From Leptospira congkakensis (GTDB taxonomy: Bacteria > Spirochaetota > Leptospiria > Leptospirales > Leptospiraceae), in assembly GCF_004770265.1 (NCBI RefSeq), contig NZ_RQGQ01000004.1, forward strand, positions 620,001 through 684,000: a DNA stretch of 64,000 bases, written 5' to 3'. A model generated the notes under the pieces. The model had not been told where the DNA came from. It saw nothing but the letters and a program-made list of their open reading frames with translations, and did no database searches. The position numbers were made by a program, and so were the translations under genes. Shown here in pieces: positions 9,087 to 17,539 of the stretch. Numbering within the stretch: position 1 is the stretch's first letter; each line of letters starts with the position of its first letter.

Positions 9087-9508
9087 ACTACCCCCTTGGT
9101 ATTAAGAATCATATAGTTTCATTCAATTTCTGAAACTATATGGAATAAAAATATGATCGAAAAAACCACTAGCGGTCGCTATTTTTTTACCATTTTAATC
9201 AATGATAAGATTTTATAATCTGAAACAATAATTAAACAGAAATGGTAGGGATTAATAATATTAAAATTTAATGACAGACGATGATGGTTTATTTCAGCTT
9301 ATCTTAGGTTTCGTGAAAGGGATGTGGAGGGCTTGGTCTGACGAATGTCAGACGGGAGCGAAGGCGCACCCCGTAGCAGCCCGGGCCCCGAAAGTGGATA
9401 GAATCGAAGCTCTAGTAAGAAGAATTTAATATAAATTGAATACAATGTCTTTCGGGGATTCACACGAGAAAGGAAATCTGATGATTCATTAAGGAAGATT
9501 TCATTTAT
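9087..9508. other. intergenic region holding a palindromic repeat
   Basis: 422 bases between two minus-strand genes. The only structure seen is the repeat at 9316-9400, listed separately. The flanks are AT-rich with no supported reading frame. Confidence 0.5.
9316..9400 (-). repeat. cloverleaf-like palindromic repeat, copy 1 (reverse orientation)
   Basis: Read on the minus strand, this copy has GGGCT...AGCCC as an outer stem. The inner hairpins are GGGTGCG/CGCTCCC (loop CCTT) and GTCTGAC-ATTC-GTCAGAC (9336-9353). The same core occurs at 37084-37162, 43871-43948 and, truncated, at 46949-46993. Confidence 0.7.
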
Positions 9509-9943
9509 CTATTCCTTCTCTGTACTAGATGCCAGTTCCTTTTTTAGGTCTTTCATCAGAGTGCGCACAACTGATTCTTTATCTTTTTTTACTGCTTTCA
9601 TTCTATCTTTTAGATCTTTAGGAATATCAAAATACTTTTCAGCCCATAAGTGAATTTCCACTAAGATAGGAAGTAAATCGATTCCTTTATTCGTTAACTG
9701 ATACAGAACTTTTGCTTTGCTTTCAGGATGGTCTAATTTTTCAATCAGATCATTTTCCTCGAGCAACTGAAGCCTGGATGCCAGAATATTCGTCGCAATG
9801 CCTTCTCCTGATTTCAAAAAATCACCATAAGTGCATTTTTTATGGTTCATAAGATCTCTGATAATGAGAAGGGACCACTTATCCCCCCAGATATCAAGAG
9901 AACAACTAATGGGACAATCTGATCTTTTTTGATTTGTTGGCAT
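9509..9943 (-). CDS. HxlR family winged-helix transcriptional regulator
   Basis: 144 residues from ATG 9943 (a TTG at 9967 would add eight residues). The sequence CPISCSLDIWGDKWSLLIIRDL is the family hallmark, with its conserved cysteine, W-G-D-K-W and I-R-D-L. ILASRLQLLEENDLIEK is the recognition and wing region, and YQLTNKGIDLLPILVEI the following helix. HxlR proteins sense reactive aldehydes or electrophiles through the N-terminal cysteine and repress neighbouring oxidoreductases. This gene is divergent from an SDR (10058-10861), with repeated CTTGCAA sites between them, matching that pattern. Confidence 0.85.
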   Translation of the reverse strand: MPTNQKRSDCPISCSLDIWGDKWSLLIIRDLMNHKKCTYGDFLKSGEGIATNILASRLQLLEENDLIEKLDHPESKAKVLYQLTNKGIDLLPILVEIHLWAEKYFDIPKDLKDRMKAVKKDKESVVRTLMKDLKKELASSTEKE

Positions 9944-9957
9944 ATTTTCCAAAAAAT

Positions 9958-10011
9958 TCACTTGCAAAATAAAAGTAGTTTTCGTCCATTATACTTGTGA
10001 ATTGCAAGTGA
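9958..10011. promoter_or_regulatory. probable HxlR operator (three half-sites)
   Basis: TCACTTGCAA at 9958-9967 recurs as its exact reverse complement TTGCAAGTGA at 10002-10011. A further half-site ACTTG at 9993-9997 forms ACTTGTGAATTGCAAGT with the second. The spacing and place between the divergent regulator and SDR fit binding sites for the regulator. Confidence 0.6.
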
Positions 10012-10057
10012 TTAGTATATGGATCTCAATTTACATGATACAAGGCAAGGATAAAAT

Positions 10058-10861
10058 ATGAAACAGACAATTCTCGTTACAGGCGCTTCTTCCGGAATCG
10101 GGCTTCTGATTGCTAACAAATTGCATAAGGACGGTCATACTGTGGTCGGTACAAGCCGAAATCCAAAAAACCATTCTTCCCAAGTCCCTTTTAAAATGAT
10201 TGAATTAGACATTACCTCGGATAGCTCCATCGAATCCTTTGGAAAACGATTATTTAATGAAATTCCAAAATTAGATGTTTTAATCAATAACGCAGGATAT
10301 TTAGTCGCAGGTCTTGCAGAAGAGACTTCGGTTGATTTAGGGAAACAACAATTTGAAACTAATTTTTGGGGGACTGTGAAAATCACCAATCAGTTGTTAC
10401 CCTACTTTAGAAAACAAAGATCAGGAAAAATCATTACCGTTGGATCGTTTTTGGGACTCATTGGACTACCAAACGTTGCCTACTATGCGGCTTCCAAACA
10501 TGCACTGGAAGGTTACTTTAAGGTTTTGCGTTTTGAATTAAGAGATTTTAACATTCAGGTGAGTATGGTGGAACCAATGAGTTTCCAAACCAATATTGGG
10601 AATAATGCGGTTCGTTCTGATTTACAAATTGAAGATTATGATGTACTACGCAAACAAACAGCGGCTTTCTCTAAAAATGCGTTCAGTAATTCGCCAACCC
10701 CTGAACCGGTTGTGAAAACTGTCGTTGGTGTCATTGGTGAGAAGGATCCAAAGTTTAATTTTCCTGTGGGGCCAAGCGCTTCCTTTATCCTTACTATGCA
10801 ACATTATGCATACAAATTGTTTGAAGGTGCTATCTTTAAACAATTGCGTAGTGCTAAATAA
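10058..10861 (+). CDS. short-chain dehydrogenase/reductase, probable HxlR target
   Basis: 267 residues. SDR motifs: TGASSGIG cofactor loop, basic residues after the second strand (TSRNPK), which favour NADP(H), LDIT, NNAG, serine in VGSFLGL, and YYAASKHALEG with Tyr-xxx-Lys. The longer C-terminus (about 80 residues after the active site) resembles the retinol-dehydrogenase or ketoreductase-like SDRs often next to HxlR or TetR regulators. ATG 10058 follows CAAGGATAAA, a plausible ribosome-binding site. It is divergent from the HxlR gene and probably derepressed by its ligand (inference). Confidence 0.85.
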   Translation: MKQTILVTGASSGIGLLIANKLHKDGHTVVGTSRNPKNHSSQVPFKMIELDITSDSSIESFGKRLFNEIPKLDVLINNAGYLVAGLAEETSVDLGKQQFETNFWGTVKITNQLLPYFRKQRSGKIITVGSFLGLIGLPNVAYYAASKHALEGYFKVLRFELRDFNIQVSMVEPMSFQTNIGNNAVRSDLQIEDYDVLRKQTAAFSKNAFSNSPTPEPVVKTVVGVIGEKDPKFNFPVGPSASFILTMQHYAYKLFEGAIFKQLRSAK

Positions 10862-10881
10862 TATTCGTTAACATATAGGGA

Positions 10882-11013
10882 ATTTACATAAAGCAAAAAG
10901 GAACAATTCGTCCGGTAGTGGACAAAGTCTTCCCTTTTGAAAAATTCAATGAGTCTTTGGTTTATGTAGAAAGTGGAGATTCGAAAGGGAAGGTAGTTGT
11001 AAAGGTAATTTAA
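10882..11013 (+). pseudogene. remnant of a zinc-type alcohol dehydrogenase / quinone reductase (C-terminus only)
   Basis: Translation of this frame after the stop at 10876-10878 gives KGTIRPVVDKVFPFEKFNES followed by LVYVESGDSKGKVVVKVI and a stop at 11011-11013. This is the characteristic last 35-40 residues of medium-chain NAD(P)-dependent dehydrogenases (I-x-P-V-I-D-x-x-F-P-L...G-K-V-V-I). No start codon, cofactor domain or zinc site remains. It lies directly behind the HxlR-linked SDR, so a second oxidoreductase gene was probably deleted here. Confidence 0.7.
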
Positions 11014-11084
11014 ATTTTTACAACTACCTCTGCTGAAAGGATTTCTCTATAGTTCGAATCCAATAAATAATGCGGAAATTTATC

Positions 11085-11945
11085 TTACCGCATTATCTCA
11101 AATAGTCGACCAAGTAAACTGTCTTGGGTTTGCATGGTTTTAGAATTGGCTTCGTATGCACGGTTTACTTCAATCATGTCTACCATTTCCGTCACAACAG
11201 AAACATTCGAAGCTTCTAAATAACCTTGTAACACTTGTGGGGCAAGAAGTTCTGGAAAGGCAGTGGGTTCGCCGGATTCAGGAGTGTCGGAATAAAACGA
11301 GTCCCCTTCTTTGTCTAGGTGGCGCGGGTTTTCGACCGTGCGGATTTTTAATTTATCGAGTAGGACTGGGTCTTCGAATCTGTTTTCGCTGAAATTGGTT
11401 CCATCTTTGGGAGCGGTTCCGAGTTTGGCGTTGATATAGATTTCCCCATTTTCTTTCACAAGGAAATTTCCTTGGTTCACTTGGATGGGGCCTTTTTCGC
11501 CGAGAAGAGGAAATCCTTGCGGGGTCACAACAAATCCATTTTTATCTAAAACAAAACTCCCACTCCGAGTGAGGCGTTCCCCACGATTGGTGAGAACAGA
11601 AAAAAAGGCAGGTTTTTCCATACCGGGTTGGTCTTGGACCATCAAATCAAAAATATTATCCGTTTTTTTCACAGCACCTTGTTCGAAGCGAGTGTAAACT
11701 TCGTTCACTTCGGCACCAAACCCCAGTTTACCGACAACGGGAGAAGTATCAAAGGAACCCATTGGTGTTTTTCCAATCCCATCTTCCGAATAACGATGGA
11801 GTAACATTTCGGGAAAGGTTTTGAAGACCGTGGTATCTTTTTTAAATGCAGTTTTATCCACATTGGCCAAATTGTTGGCGACCACGTCCATTCTCACTTG
11901 TTGGGAAATCATCCCATTGGCACCAGTATAGAGTCCTCGTAACAT
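11085..11945 (-). CDS. flgF: flagellar basal-body rod protein, FlgF/FlgG family
   Basis: 286 residues from ATG 11945, where the family N-terminus begins ([16 protein letters not shown]...[16 protein letters not shown]); the longer frame to 12014 adds an unlikely leader. The N- and C-terminal rod/hook motifs are both present; the latter is [27 protein letters not shown]...TQDSLLGRL. The product would polymerise in the rod of the periplasmic flagellum. A second, more canonical FlgG is encoded at 20959-21753, so this one is best called FlgF-like; the assignment between FlgF and a second FlgG is not certain. It stands apart from the main flagellar operon by 5.6 kb of opposite-strand genes. Confidence 0.8.
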   Translation of the reverse strand: MLRGLYTGANGMISQQVRMDVVANNLANVDKTAFKKDTTVFKTFPEMLLHRYSEDGIGKTPMGSFDTSPVVGKLGFGAEVNEVYTRFEQGAVKKTDNIFDLMVQDQPGMEKPAFFSVLTNRGERLTRSGSFVLDKNGFVVTPQGFPLLGEKGPIQVNQGNFLVKENGEIYINAKLGTAPKDGTNFSENRFEDPVLLDKLKIRTVENPRHLDKEGDSFYSDTPESGEPTAFPELLAPQVLQGYLEASNVSVVTEMVDMIEVNRAYEANSKTMQTQDSLLGRLFEIMR

Positions 11946-12030
11946 AACTTTCCTACCTATAATTTCTTTCGACAAGATCTGTCGATTCCCCAAGAGAAAA
12001 TGCGACATAGTCAAAAAAGAGTTGAAGTTT

Positions 12031-12046
12031 TCTCGAAAATTCGAGA
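12031..12046. promoter_or_regulatory. palindrome directly before the RRM gene
   Basis: TCTCGAAAATTCGAGA is a 7-bp inverted repeat with a two-base centre, ending three bases before the ATG at 12050 and covering its ribosome-binding region. It could be a repressor site or an mRNA hairpin hiding the start. Confidence 0.4.
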
Positions 12047-12049
12047 GAA

Positions 12050-12427
12050 ATGAAGGACATGAAGTTATCCATTGGAAACCTCCCCCAGTCGCTTACCGAA
12101 GAAGCCCTCGAAAAACTTCTTTCTGCTCATGGAAAAGTGGAACACCTCCAAATCAAACGGGACAAAATCACCAAGGTATCCTTGGGATATGGAACGGCAG
12201 ATATGGCGGATGCTGATGCAGCCAAAGCGATTTCTGCTCTCAACGGAAAAGAAATCGAAGGAAAGGCAATTGTCCTAGTCAATCAGGAAGAACTTACCAA
12301 GTCGCAAAATGAAGCCGCGAAAAAGAAAGGAAGCCCTGCTGTTTCCAAACCTACTTTTGGTAGAAACCAAACGAGTGGTGGCGGCAATACTGGAGTCCAA
12401 AGGAGAGGCGGTTCTCGCGGGTCGTAG
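12050..12427 (+). CDS. small RRM-type RNA-binding protein
   Basis: 125 residues. One RNA-recognition motif occupies residues about 4-80. RNP2 is LSIGNL. RNP1 is degenerate, SLGYGTADM, where the aromatic positions of the usual K/R-G-F/Y-G-F-V are only partly kept. [17 protein letters not shown] is the last strand. The tail is Gly/Arg/Ser/Asn-rich ([17 protein letters not shown]), as in bacterial and cyanobacterial RRM cold-stress proteins. An alternative start is ATG 12059, preceded by AAGGAC. Its stop TAG abuts the ATG of the ATP-grasp gene, so it is the first gene of a tightly coupled operon. Confidence 0.85.
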   Translation: MKDMKLSIGNLPQSLTEEALEKLLSAHGKVEHLQIKRDKITKVSLGYGTADMADADAAKAISALNGKEIEGKAIVLVNQEELTKSQNEAAKKKGSPAVSKPTFGRNQTSGGGNTGVQRRGGSRGS

Positions 12428-13618
12428 ATGAAACAACTGACCGGCAGTTACCTTTCCATAGGTGCTGGAGAGAACCAAATCCCCCTCATTCGGGCTGCCA
12501 AAGCCAGAGGACTCAAAGTCATCTCCGTAGACACAGATCCCCAGGCTCCTGGCCTAGTCGAATCCGATATTCGTATATTAGAATCTACTCATGAATATAG
12601 AAAAATTCTCCATGCCATGAGTCGGGTTCCCCTCCCCTTCAAACTGATGGGAGTGGGTTCAAGATCCTACGGTAAAGCCGTGTATACAGTTTCTTACTTG
12701 GCAGAGAAAATGAAACTTCGCGGGAATCCTCGCGATACAATCAATTTGTTTTTGGACAAAGAAAAATTTAAAAACTCTGTCCAAAAGTTTGGAATCCCCC
12801 TTCCAGTTTCTCTCCAATCCAAAACAAAAGATAAAAAATTTGAACTTAGCTTTCCGGCAATCGCCAAACCAAAAGAAGGTTCAGGGAAAAAGGGAATTAC
12901 TGTTTTAGAATCTGAGGCAGAATTCAAAAAATTCAGTCGTTTGAAAACAAGCGAAGGTTTCCTTTTAGAACCTTTGATTTCAGGGGATGAAGTGACAGTC
13001 CTTGGTTTTGTCATAGCGAGACGTTTTTATTTAGTTTCACTCACGGACAAAATCACTACCGGCAAACCAAGGTTTATTGAAGTCGCGCATGTAGCACCTT
13101 CAAAACATATCCACATGGCTGGGGAAATCAAAATGATCTGCCAAGCGGTTGTCACCGCAACAAAACTAAAAACAGGTCCTTTTGTAGCAGAATTTAAAAT
13201 CACAAAGAATAAAGAATGCCTACTCATTGAATCGGCACCAGAAGTGGGCGGTGAATTTTTAGCGGATGTTCTCATCCCAGAACACTATGGGTATCAGTAT
13301 TTCAATGATTTGCTTTCCGTTACCATTGGAGAAAAAACAAGACCTAGTTTTTTAAAAAAAGCAAAAGATGGAATCACCAAATCAGCATTAGTATTTACCC
13401 TACCTTCTGAACGCCAAAAAAAAATGGGGGAACCCGTTACCTTGGAAGCAAACATGGGTGAAACGGTATTTTTCCAAAAACAATTAATTCCAACTGGCAA
13501 AACACTAGATAAATTAGAAGGAAATCACAAAAGAACCCAAGTGTTTGGAATCACAACAAAACTTTCCACAAACACAAACGATTGGTTAGATTCCATTTTC
13601 CAAAGAATCAATTCATGA
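12428..13618 (+). CDS. ATP-grasp superfamily ligase of unknown substrate
   Basis: 396 residues. The N-terminal pre-ATP-grasp Rossmann-like domain (GAGENQIPLIRAAKARGLKV) resembles PurK/PurT/CarB-like enzymes. The ATP-grasp region spans about residues 115-310, with FPAIAKPKEGSGKKGITVL as the lysine and glycine loop, EGFLLEPLISGDEVTV as the hinge, and VAEFKITKNKECLLIESAPEVGGEF giving the Mg-binding Glu/Asn-type residues. Such enzymes join a carboxylate to an amine or thiol through an acyl phosphate. It is followed, with a 4-base overlap, by two methyltransferases, suggesting a small biosynthetic or modification pathway (inference). The substrate cannot be named. Confidence 0.75.
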   Translation: MKQLTGSYLSIGAGENQIPLIRAAKARGLKVISVDTDPQAPGLVESDIRILESTHEYRKILHAMSRVPLPFKLMGVGSRSYGKAVYTVSYLAEKMKLRGNPRDTINLFLDKEKFKNSVQKFGIPLPVSLQSKTKDKKFELSFPAIAKPKEGSGKKGITVLESEAEFKKFSRLKTSEGFLLEPLISGDEVTVLGFVIARRFYLVSLTDKITTGKPRFIEVAHVAPSKHIHMAGEIKMICQAVVTATKLKTGPFVAEFKITKNKECLLIESAPEVGGEFLADVLIPEHYGYQYFNDLLSVTIGEKTRPSFLKKAKDGITKSALVFTLPSERQKKMGEPVTLEANMGETVFFQKQLIPTGKTLDKLEGNHKRTQVFGITTKLSTNTNDWLDSIFQRINS

Positions 13619-14223
13619 AAAATGTCTGGGATGAACACTACGAAAGACCAAAATCGAAATTGGCCTTTCCTGATGAAAATTTAATCCGTCTTTTATCGAA
13701 AATCCAACCAAAGAATCGTAACGCTCTAGACTTTGGTTGCGGATCGGGTAGGCACTCCTACCTACTCCAAAACGAAGGATATAAGGTTACTGGTTGTGAT
13801 ACTGCCAAAACCACCATTGATCTGTTAAACGGAGAATCTTCTTCCATTCGGTTTTTACACACTCCTGATTCCGACCTTCCCTTTTCTCCAAAAGAATTTG
13901 GCCTCATCATAAGTTGGGGAGTGTTTCATTACAACCAAAGAGAAGATGCCAAAAAACTATTATCATCCTTATATGAATCACTCGATACGAATGGTTATCT
14001 TTTGGGTTCCATTCGTGCCGATGGAGACACCCATTTAGGTCTTTCGAAAGGCAAAATGAATTTAAAAGACTTAAGCGGTGGTTATGCGGAAACCTATTCC
14101 TTGGAAGATTTACAAACTTTTTTAAGTATTTTTTCTAAAATATCAATTGGTTATTCCGAACGAACTCCACTTGGAAAACTAGAAGAACGAATTTGTCACT
14201 GGTTTTTCCTTGCTGAAAAATAA
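13615..14223 (+). CDS. class I SAM-dependent methyltransferase
   Basis: 202 residues from ATG 13615, which overlaps the TGA of the ATP-grasp gene (ATGA). Motif I is LDFGCGSGRHSYLL, the acidic residue after strand 2 is GCDTAKTTI, and motif IV is LIISWGVFHYN. The N-terminus MKNVWDEHYERPKSKLAFPD resembles tellurite-resistance (TehB)-like and related small-molecule methyltransferases. It overlaps the next gene by one base. Together with the second methyltransferase it probably acts on the product of the ATP-grasp enzyme (inference). Confidence 0.8.
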   Translation: MKNVWDEHYERPKSKLAFPDENLIRLLSKIQPKNRNALDFGCGSGRHSYLLQNEGYKVTGCDTAKTTIDLLNGESSSIRFLHTPDSDLPFSPKEFGLIISWGVFHYNQREDAKKLLSSLYESLDTNGYLLGSIRADGDTHLGLSKGKMNLKDLSGGYAETYSLEDLQTFLSIFSKISIGYSERTPLGKLEERICHWFFLAEK

Positions 14224-15104
14224 TGAATCCGAATCCTTCGCTGACCGAATTATGCCCACTTGACCAAACAAATGATTGGCGGCCCTTATATTTAACCACA
14301 GGAAAATATAAAGGCCTGTCCATAGTGGAATGTAAATCCTGCAAACTCCAAGCCCTCTTTCCTCGCCCCAATCAAAAAGAACTTTATACCAAAGACTACT
14401 ACCAAGGCAAAGCAGACTATACTTACATTGATGAAAGGGATCATAAAAAATTCTTTCAATATGTTTGGAAAGCAAGGATTCGAAATATTAAGAAATTCAT
14501 TAAAACGGGGAACTTTTTAGACATTGGATCTTCGTTCGGAGGATTTTTAGAATCAGCCAAAGAGGAAGGGTTTTTTGTCCAAGGTGTAGAGATTTCGGAA
14601 TATGCTTCTCGTTATGCGAATACAATAGGAGTCCCTACATTTAACGGTGATTTGATAGAAGCAAAATTTCCAGACCACCACTTTAACGTGGTCACGATGA
14701 TAGAAGTGATCGAACATATCGAAAATCCAAATCTTTTTTTTAAAGAACTCGTTCGGATTCTAAAACCAGGTGGCCTACTTCTATTACAAACCGCCAATTT
14801 TGATGGATGGCAGGCCAAAACCGAAGGCCCACGTTATCATTACTATATGCCAGGCCATGTCTTTTATTACTCAGACACCATCCTAAAAAAAATATTGACG
14901 AACCTTGGATTTAGTCATTTTGTATCGTACTTCGGAGTGGATTTTCCTTTATATGCAAAACTACAAAAATCAAGAGGTTCCTTCCAAAACTGGAAGGACT
15001 ACTTCCAATGGTTTCGTATTTCGTATTACCATTTTAAATCCAAATGGAAACGAAATGGATTTCCCATCACTTCAAGTTACGTTTTGTACGCTTTTAAAAA
15101 ATAG
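14223..15104 (+). CDS. SAM-dependent methyltransferase with N-terminal zinc-ribbon-like cysteines
   Basis: 293 residues. The N-terminal part has LCPLDQTNDW...VECKSCKLQALFPRP, three cysteines arranged like the small zinc ribbon of sugar or O-antigen-type methyltransferases. The core has LDIGSSFGGFLESAKEEG (motif I), GVEISEYASRYAN, and VVTMIEVIEHIENP, typical of the UbiG/methyltransf_23 group. LKPGGLLLLQTANFDGW follows, and the C-terminal region is rich in aromatic and basic residues. Its start overlaps the previous stop by one base (TAATG), and it ends eight bases before the YihY-like gene. Confidence 0.8.
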   Translation: MNPNPSLTELCPLDQTNDWRPLYLTTGKYKGLSIVECKSCKLQALFPRPNQKELYTKDYYQGKADYTYIDERDHKKFFQYVWKARIRNIKKFIKTGNFLDIGSSFGGFLESAKEEGFFVQGVEISEYASRYANTIGVPTFNGDLIEAKFPDHHFNVVTMIEVIEHIENPNLFFKELVRILKPGGLLLLQTANFDGWQAKTEGPRYHYYMPGHVFYYSDTILKKILTNLGFSHFVSYFGVDFPLYAKLQKSRGSFQNWKDYFQWFRISYYHFKSKWKRNGFPITSSYVLYAFKK

Positions 15105-15112
15105 GTAACCCA

Positions 15113-17464
15113 ATGACTGATCTCACCAAACCTCCTTTACTTGTCCGACTCACAACGATTCCAGAAGAAAAAGGTTGGAAAAGAAAACTCATTTTAGGTG
15201 TTCGGGTATTACTCGTATCTGTCCACCGGTTTATGAAAGATGATTGCCTCATCATTGGATCAAGTTTGGCATATACAACCATTGTCACACTCATCCCCAC
15301 TCTAACAGTGGCCCTTGCTCTCATTACCGTGGCTTCCGGAATCCAAACAAGACAAGGAGAAATGGTGGATGAGATTAACTCCTATCTCCTCAGAAACAAT
15401 ATCCAATTTGATATCTCTCCATACCTCGAAACTCTTACCGACATTATCTCTACTGCTTCTCAAATTGGAGCTGTAGGATTTGTTGTTTTTATTTTTTCCG
15501 CAACGGCAGTATTACGATCTTTAGAAAAAGCATTTCATATCATTTGGAAGATTGACCTTCATCGAAACTTTATCAACAAATTCGTATTTTATTTTTTTCT
15601 GATTTCTTTTGGCCCTCTTCTCTTTGTGGTCGGTAAAAATATCACCGATAAAATTTCAGATTCCGTTCGCCCTCCCCATCTTAAGTCCATTGTCTCCACC
15701 AAACATGGAGAATTGTGGGTAGCCGGTGAAAAAGGAAATATTGGAAGTATCAAAGAACTTAACAAATCAGTATCCTTCATTCCTAATTCTAGTATTGATT
15801 TTGAAAACATGCTTTGTATTGATTTTGATACTGTGGAAACTGGGACTTGTAAAAAACCTGATATCTCAAAAGAAAATTTTTTCCGCATTCGAAGTGTGGG
15901 TAACTCTCTATTCACAATTTCTGAAGAAGGAACCTTTCTTTATTCGAATAATTTAGGTAATACATGGAACCTTCATTCTCTCAAAGGGATCGCTGTATCT
16001 GACTTTGGAGCCATCGACTATGATACTTTGTTCATCCTCACAAAAGACACTCGCACCCTTCGTTATGAAATTGGAAAAACCTTAAAAGAGATCAAACGTT
16101 TCACAGATCCTGCTATCACTCCCATTCGGATTCGATTCTTTTCCGATAAGGATGGTTTTATTTTAGATCGAGAAGGAAGACTTTGGAAAACTAGTGATGG
16201 AGGGTTTACATTTTTCCCACAAGAAATATCCCAAAAACCTCTCAATGACATTGCCTTCCTAAATCGTAATGTTGGATTTTTAGTAGGAGATAGTGGTGCC
16301 ATCTTCAAAACCGTAGATGGCGGTTATACTTGGACAGAGTTAAGTCATAGAAAATATTCTTATGAACGTGTTTGGATTTTTTCTTCTCCGAAAAAACAAG
16401 ATTATGATGTATTCATTCTCACATCACTCGGCGACATTTTACTTTCCGAAGATGAGGGAGAAAACTGGTCGATTGCATACAAAGGTAAGGCAGGAATGAT
16501 TTTAGATATGATCCTCCTTTCCAAAACGAACCAGGAACCAGAAGTCCAAGTAGAGGGAGCGGTTCCCCCTACGGAAGAAACTGTGGAAGTAGAAATCCAA
16601 GGAGAAAACAATTCCACAAACGAAAGTATGTTAGGTTTGGTAGGTGTTGGTGAATTCAATAAAATCATTCGAGTAGAAGAAGATTCGAAAGGCCAAACCA
16701 TTTGGAAAAAATATCAAGGAGGAAAACGTTTTTTCTCTCTCTATTCTATTTTCCAAATCCTCCTTCCCCTCCTCGCCCTTTGGCTTTTCTTTTTGTTGAT
16801 ATTTAATATCATCCCCAATACAAAAGTTCCGATCAAAGCGTCCTCCATTGGAGCTGCCATCACAGGAATCATTCTCATCATTTTCTTTTGGGGGTTTATC
16901 AATATCTATCTAACTTCCTTTACCGAAAAAACAATGTTAGTGTATAAAGCTCTCGCAGCAATTCCTATTGCCCTACTTGCCATTTACTCCATCTCTCTCA
17001 TCATTTTGTATGGGGCAGAAGTGACTGCCACCTTACAATTTCCAGACAGATACATTCTCCCAAAAAATCCGTTTGAAGATATAGACAGTACCTTATCTTA
17101 TGAATTCTACAAAACCATTCAAGTTTTGGCACTTACCTATGACTACCAATCCAAAAAGGGAGAACTCATCAAAAGTTCAGTTTTGCGAAAAACTCTTGTG
17201 ATGCCAGAAAAGGATTTAAATGATATTTTAGAAAAACTAATCAATGCAAAGTTAGTGGAAGTAACCGAAGACAAACGGATCACACCAGTCAAACTGAAAG
17301 AACAAATTGATCTGGTAGCTTTATACGAACAAACTTCTAGTTTTAAAATTGGAGCTCCCAAAGAAACGTCCAATCTTTCCACAAAACTGAATGAAAGTTT
17401 AAGCCAGTTGGAAGGAAAGTTTAAAGAGGAACTAAAAAAGATTTCTTTTAAGGATTTGGTTTAG
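15113..17464 (+). CDS. YihY/BrkB-family membrane protein with a beta-propeller inserted between TM3 and TM4
   Basis: 783 residues. Residues about 45-70, 115-140 and 155-175 are the first three helices of the YihY (UPF0761/BrkB) fold, with SLAYTTIVTLIPTLTV and FSATAVLRSLEKAF as family signatures. The last three lie at about 545-665 (LLPLLALWLFF...LYGAEVTATL), followed by a winged-helix-like tail (about 670-740) and a coiled end. Between TM3 and TM4 sit about 360 extra residues with Asp-box/BNR repeats (SNNLGNTWNL, TSDGGFTFFP, TVDGGYTWTEL, SEDEGENWSI), like Ycf48-type propellers. From the usual topology this loop is periplasmic. The family's function is unsettled; the RNase BN name is historical. 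It is the last gene of the RRM operon. Confidence 0.85.
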   Translation: MTDLTKPPLLVRLTTIPEEKGWKRKLILGVRVLLVSVHRFMKDDCLIIGSSLAYTTIVTLIPTLTVALALITVASGIQTRQGEMVDEINSYLLRNNIQFDISPYLETLTDIISTASQIGAVGFVVFIFSATAVLRSLEKAFHIIWKIDLHRNFINKFVFYFFLISFGPLLFVVGKNITDKISDSVRPPHLKSIVSTKHGELWVAGEKGNIGSIKELNKSVSFIPNSSIDFENMLCIDFDTVETGTCKKPDISKENFFRIRSVGNSLFTISEEGTFLYSNNLGNTWNLHSLKGIAVSDFGAIDYDTLFILTKDTRTLRYEIGKTLKEIKRFTDPAITPIRIRFFSDKDGFILDREGRLWKTSDGGFTFFPQEISQKPLNDIAFLNRNVGFLVGDSGAIFKTVDGGYTWTELSHRKYSYERVWIFSSPKKQDYDVFILTSLGDILLSEDEGENWSIAYKGKAGMILDMILLSKTNQEPEVQVEGAVPPTEETVEVEIQGENNSTNESMLGLVGVGEFNKIIRVEEDSKGQTIWKKYQGGKRFFSLYSIFQILLPLLALWLFFLLIFNIIPNTKVPIKASSIGAAITGIILIIFFWGFINIYLTSFTEKTMLVYKALAAIPIALLAIYSISLIILYGAEVTATLQFPDRYILPKNPFEDIDSTLSYEFYKTIQVLALTYDYQSKKGELIKSSVLRKTLVMPEKDLNDILEKLINAKLVEVTEDKRITPVKLKEQIDLVALYEQTSSFKIGAPKETSNLSTKLNESLSQLEGKFKEELKKISFKDLV

Positions 17465-17511
17465 ATTTAGAAACTAAGAACGGAAGATTTTTTATCTTTA
17501 TAGGTAATGAC

Positions 17512-17538
17512 TTATAACCTTTTGTCAAAAGGCTATAA
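17512..17538. terminator. hairpin between convergent genes
   Basis: TTATA-A-CCTTTT at 17512-17523 pairs with AAAAGG-C-TATAA at 17527-17538 (one mismatch, loop GTC). It lies between the stop of the YihY-like gene and the end of flgJ, so it can serve both strands. Confidence 0.5.
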
Positions 17539-17539
17539 T

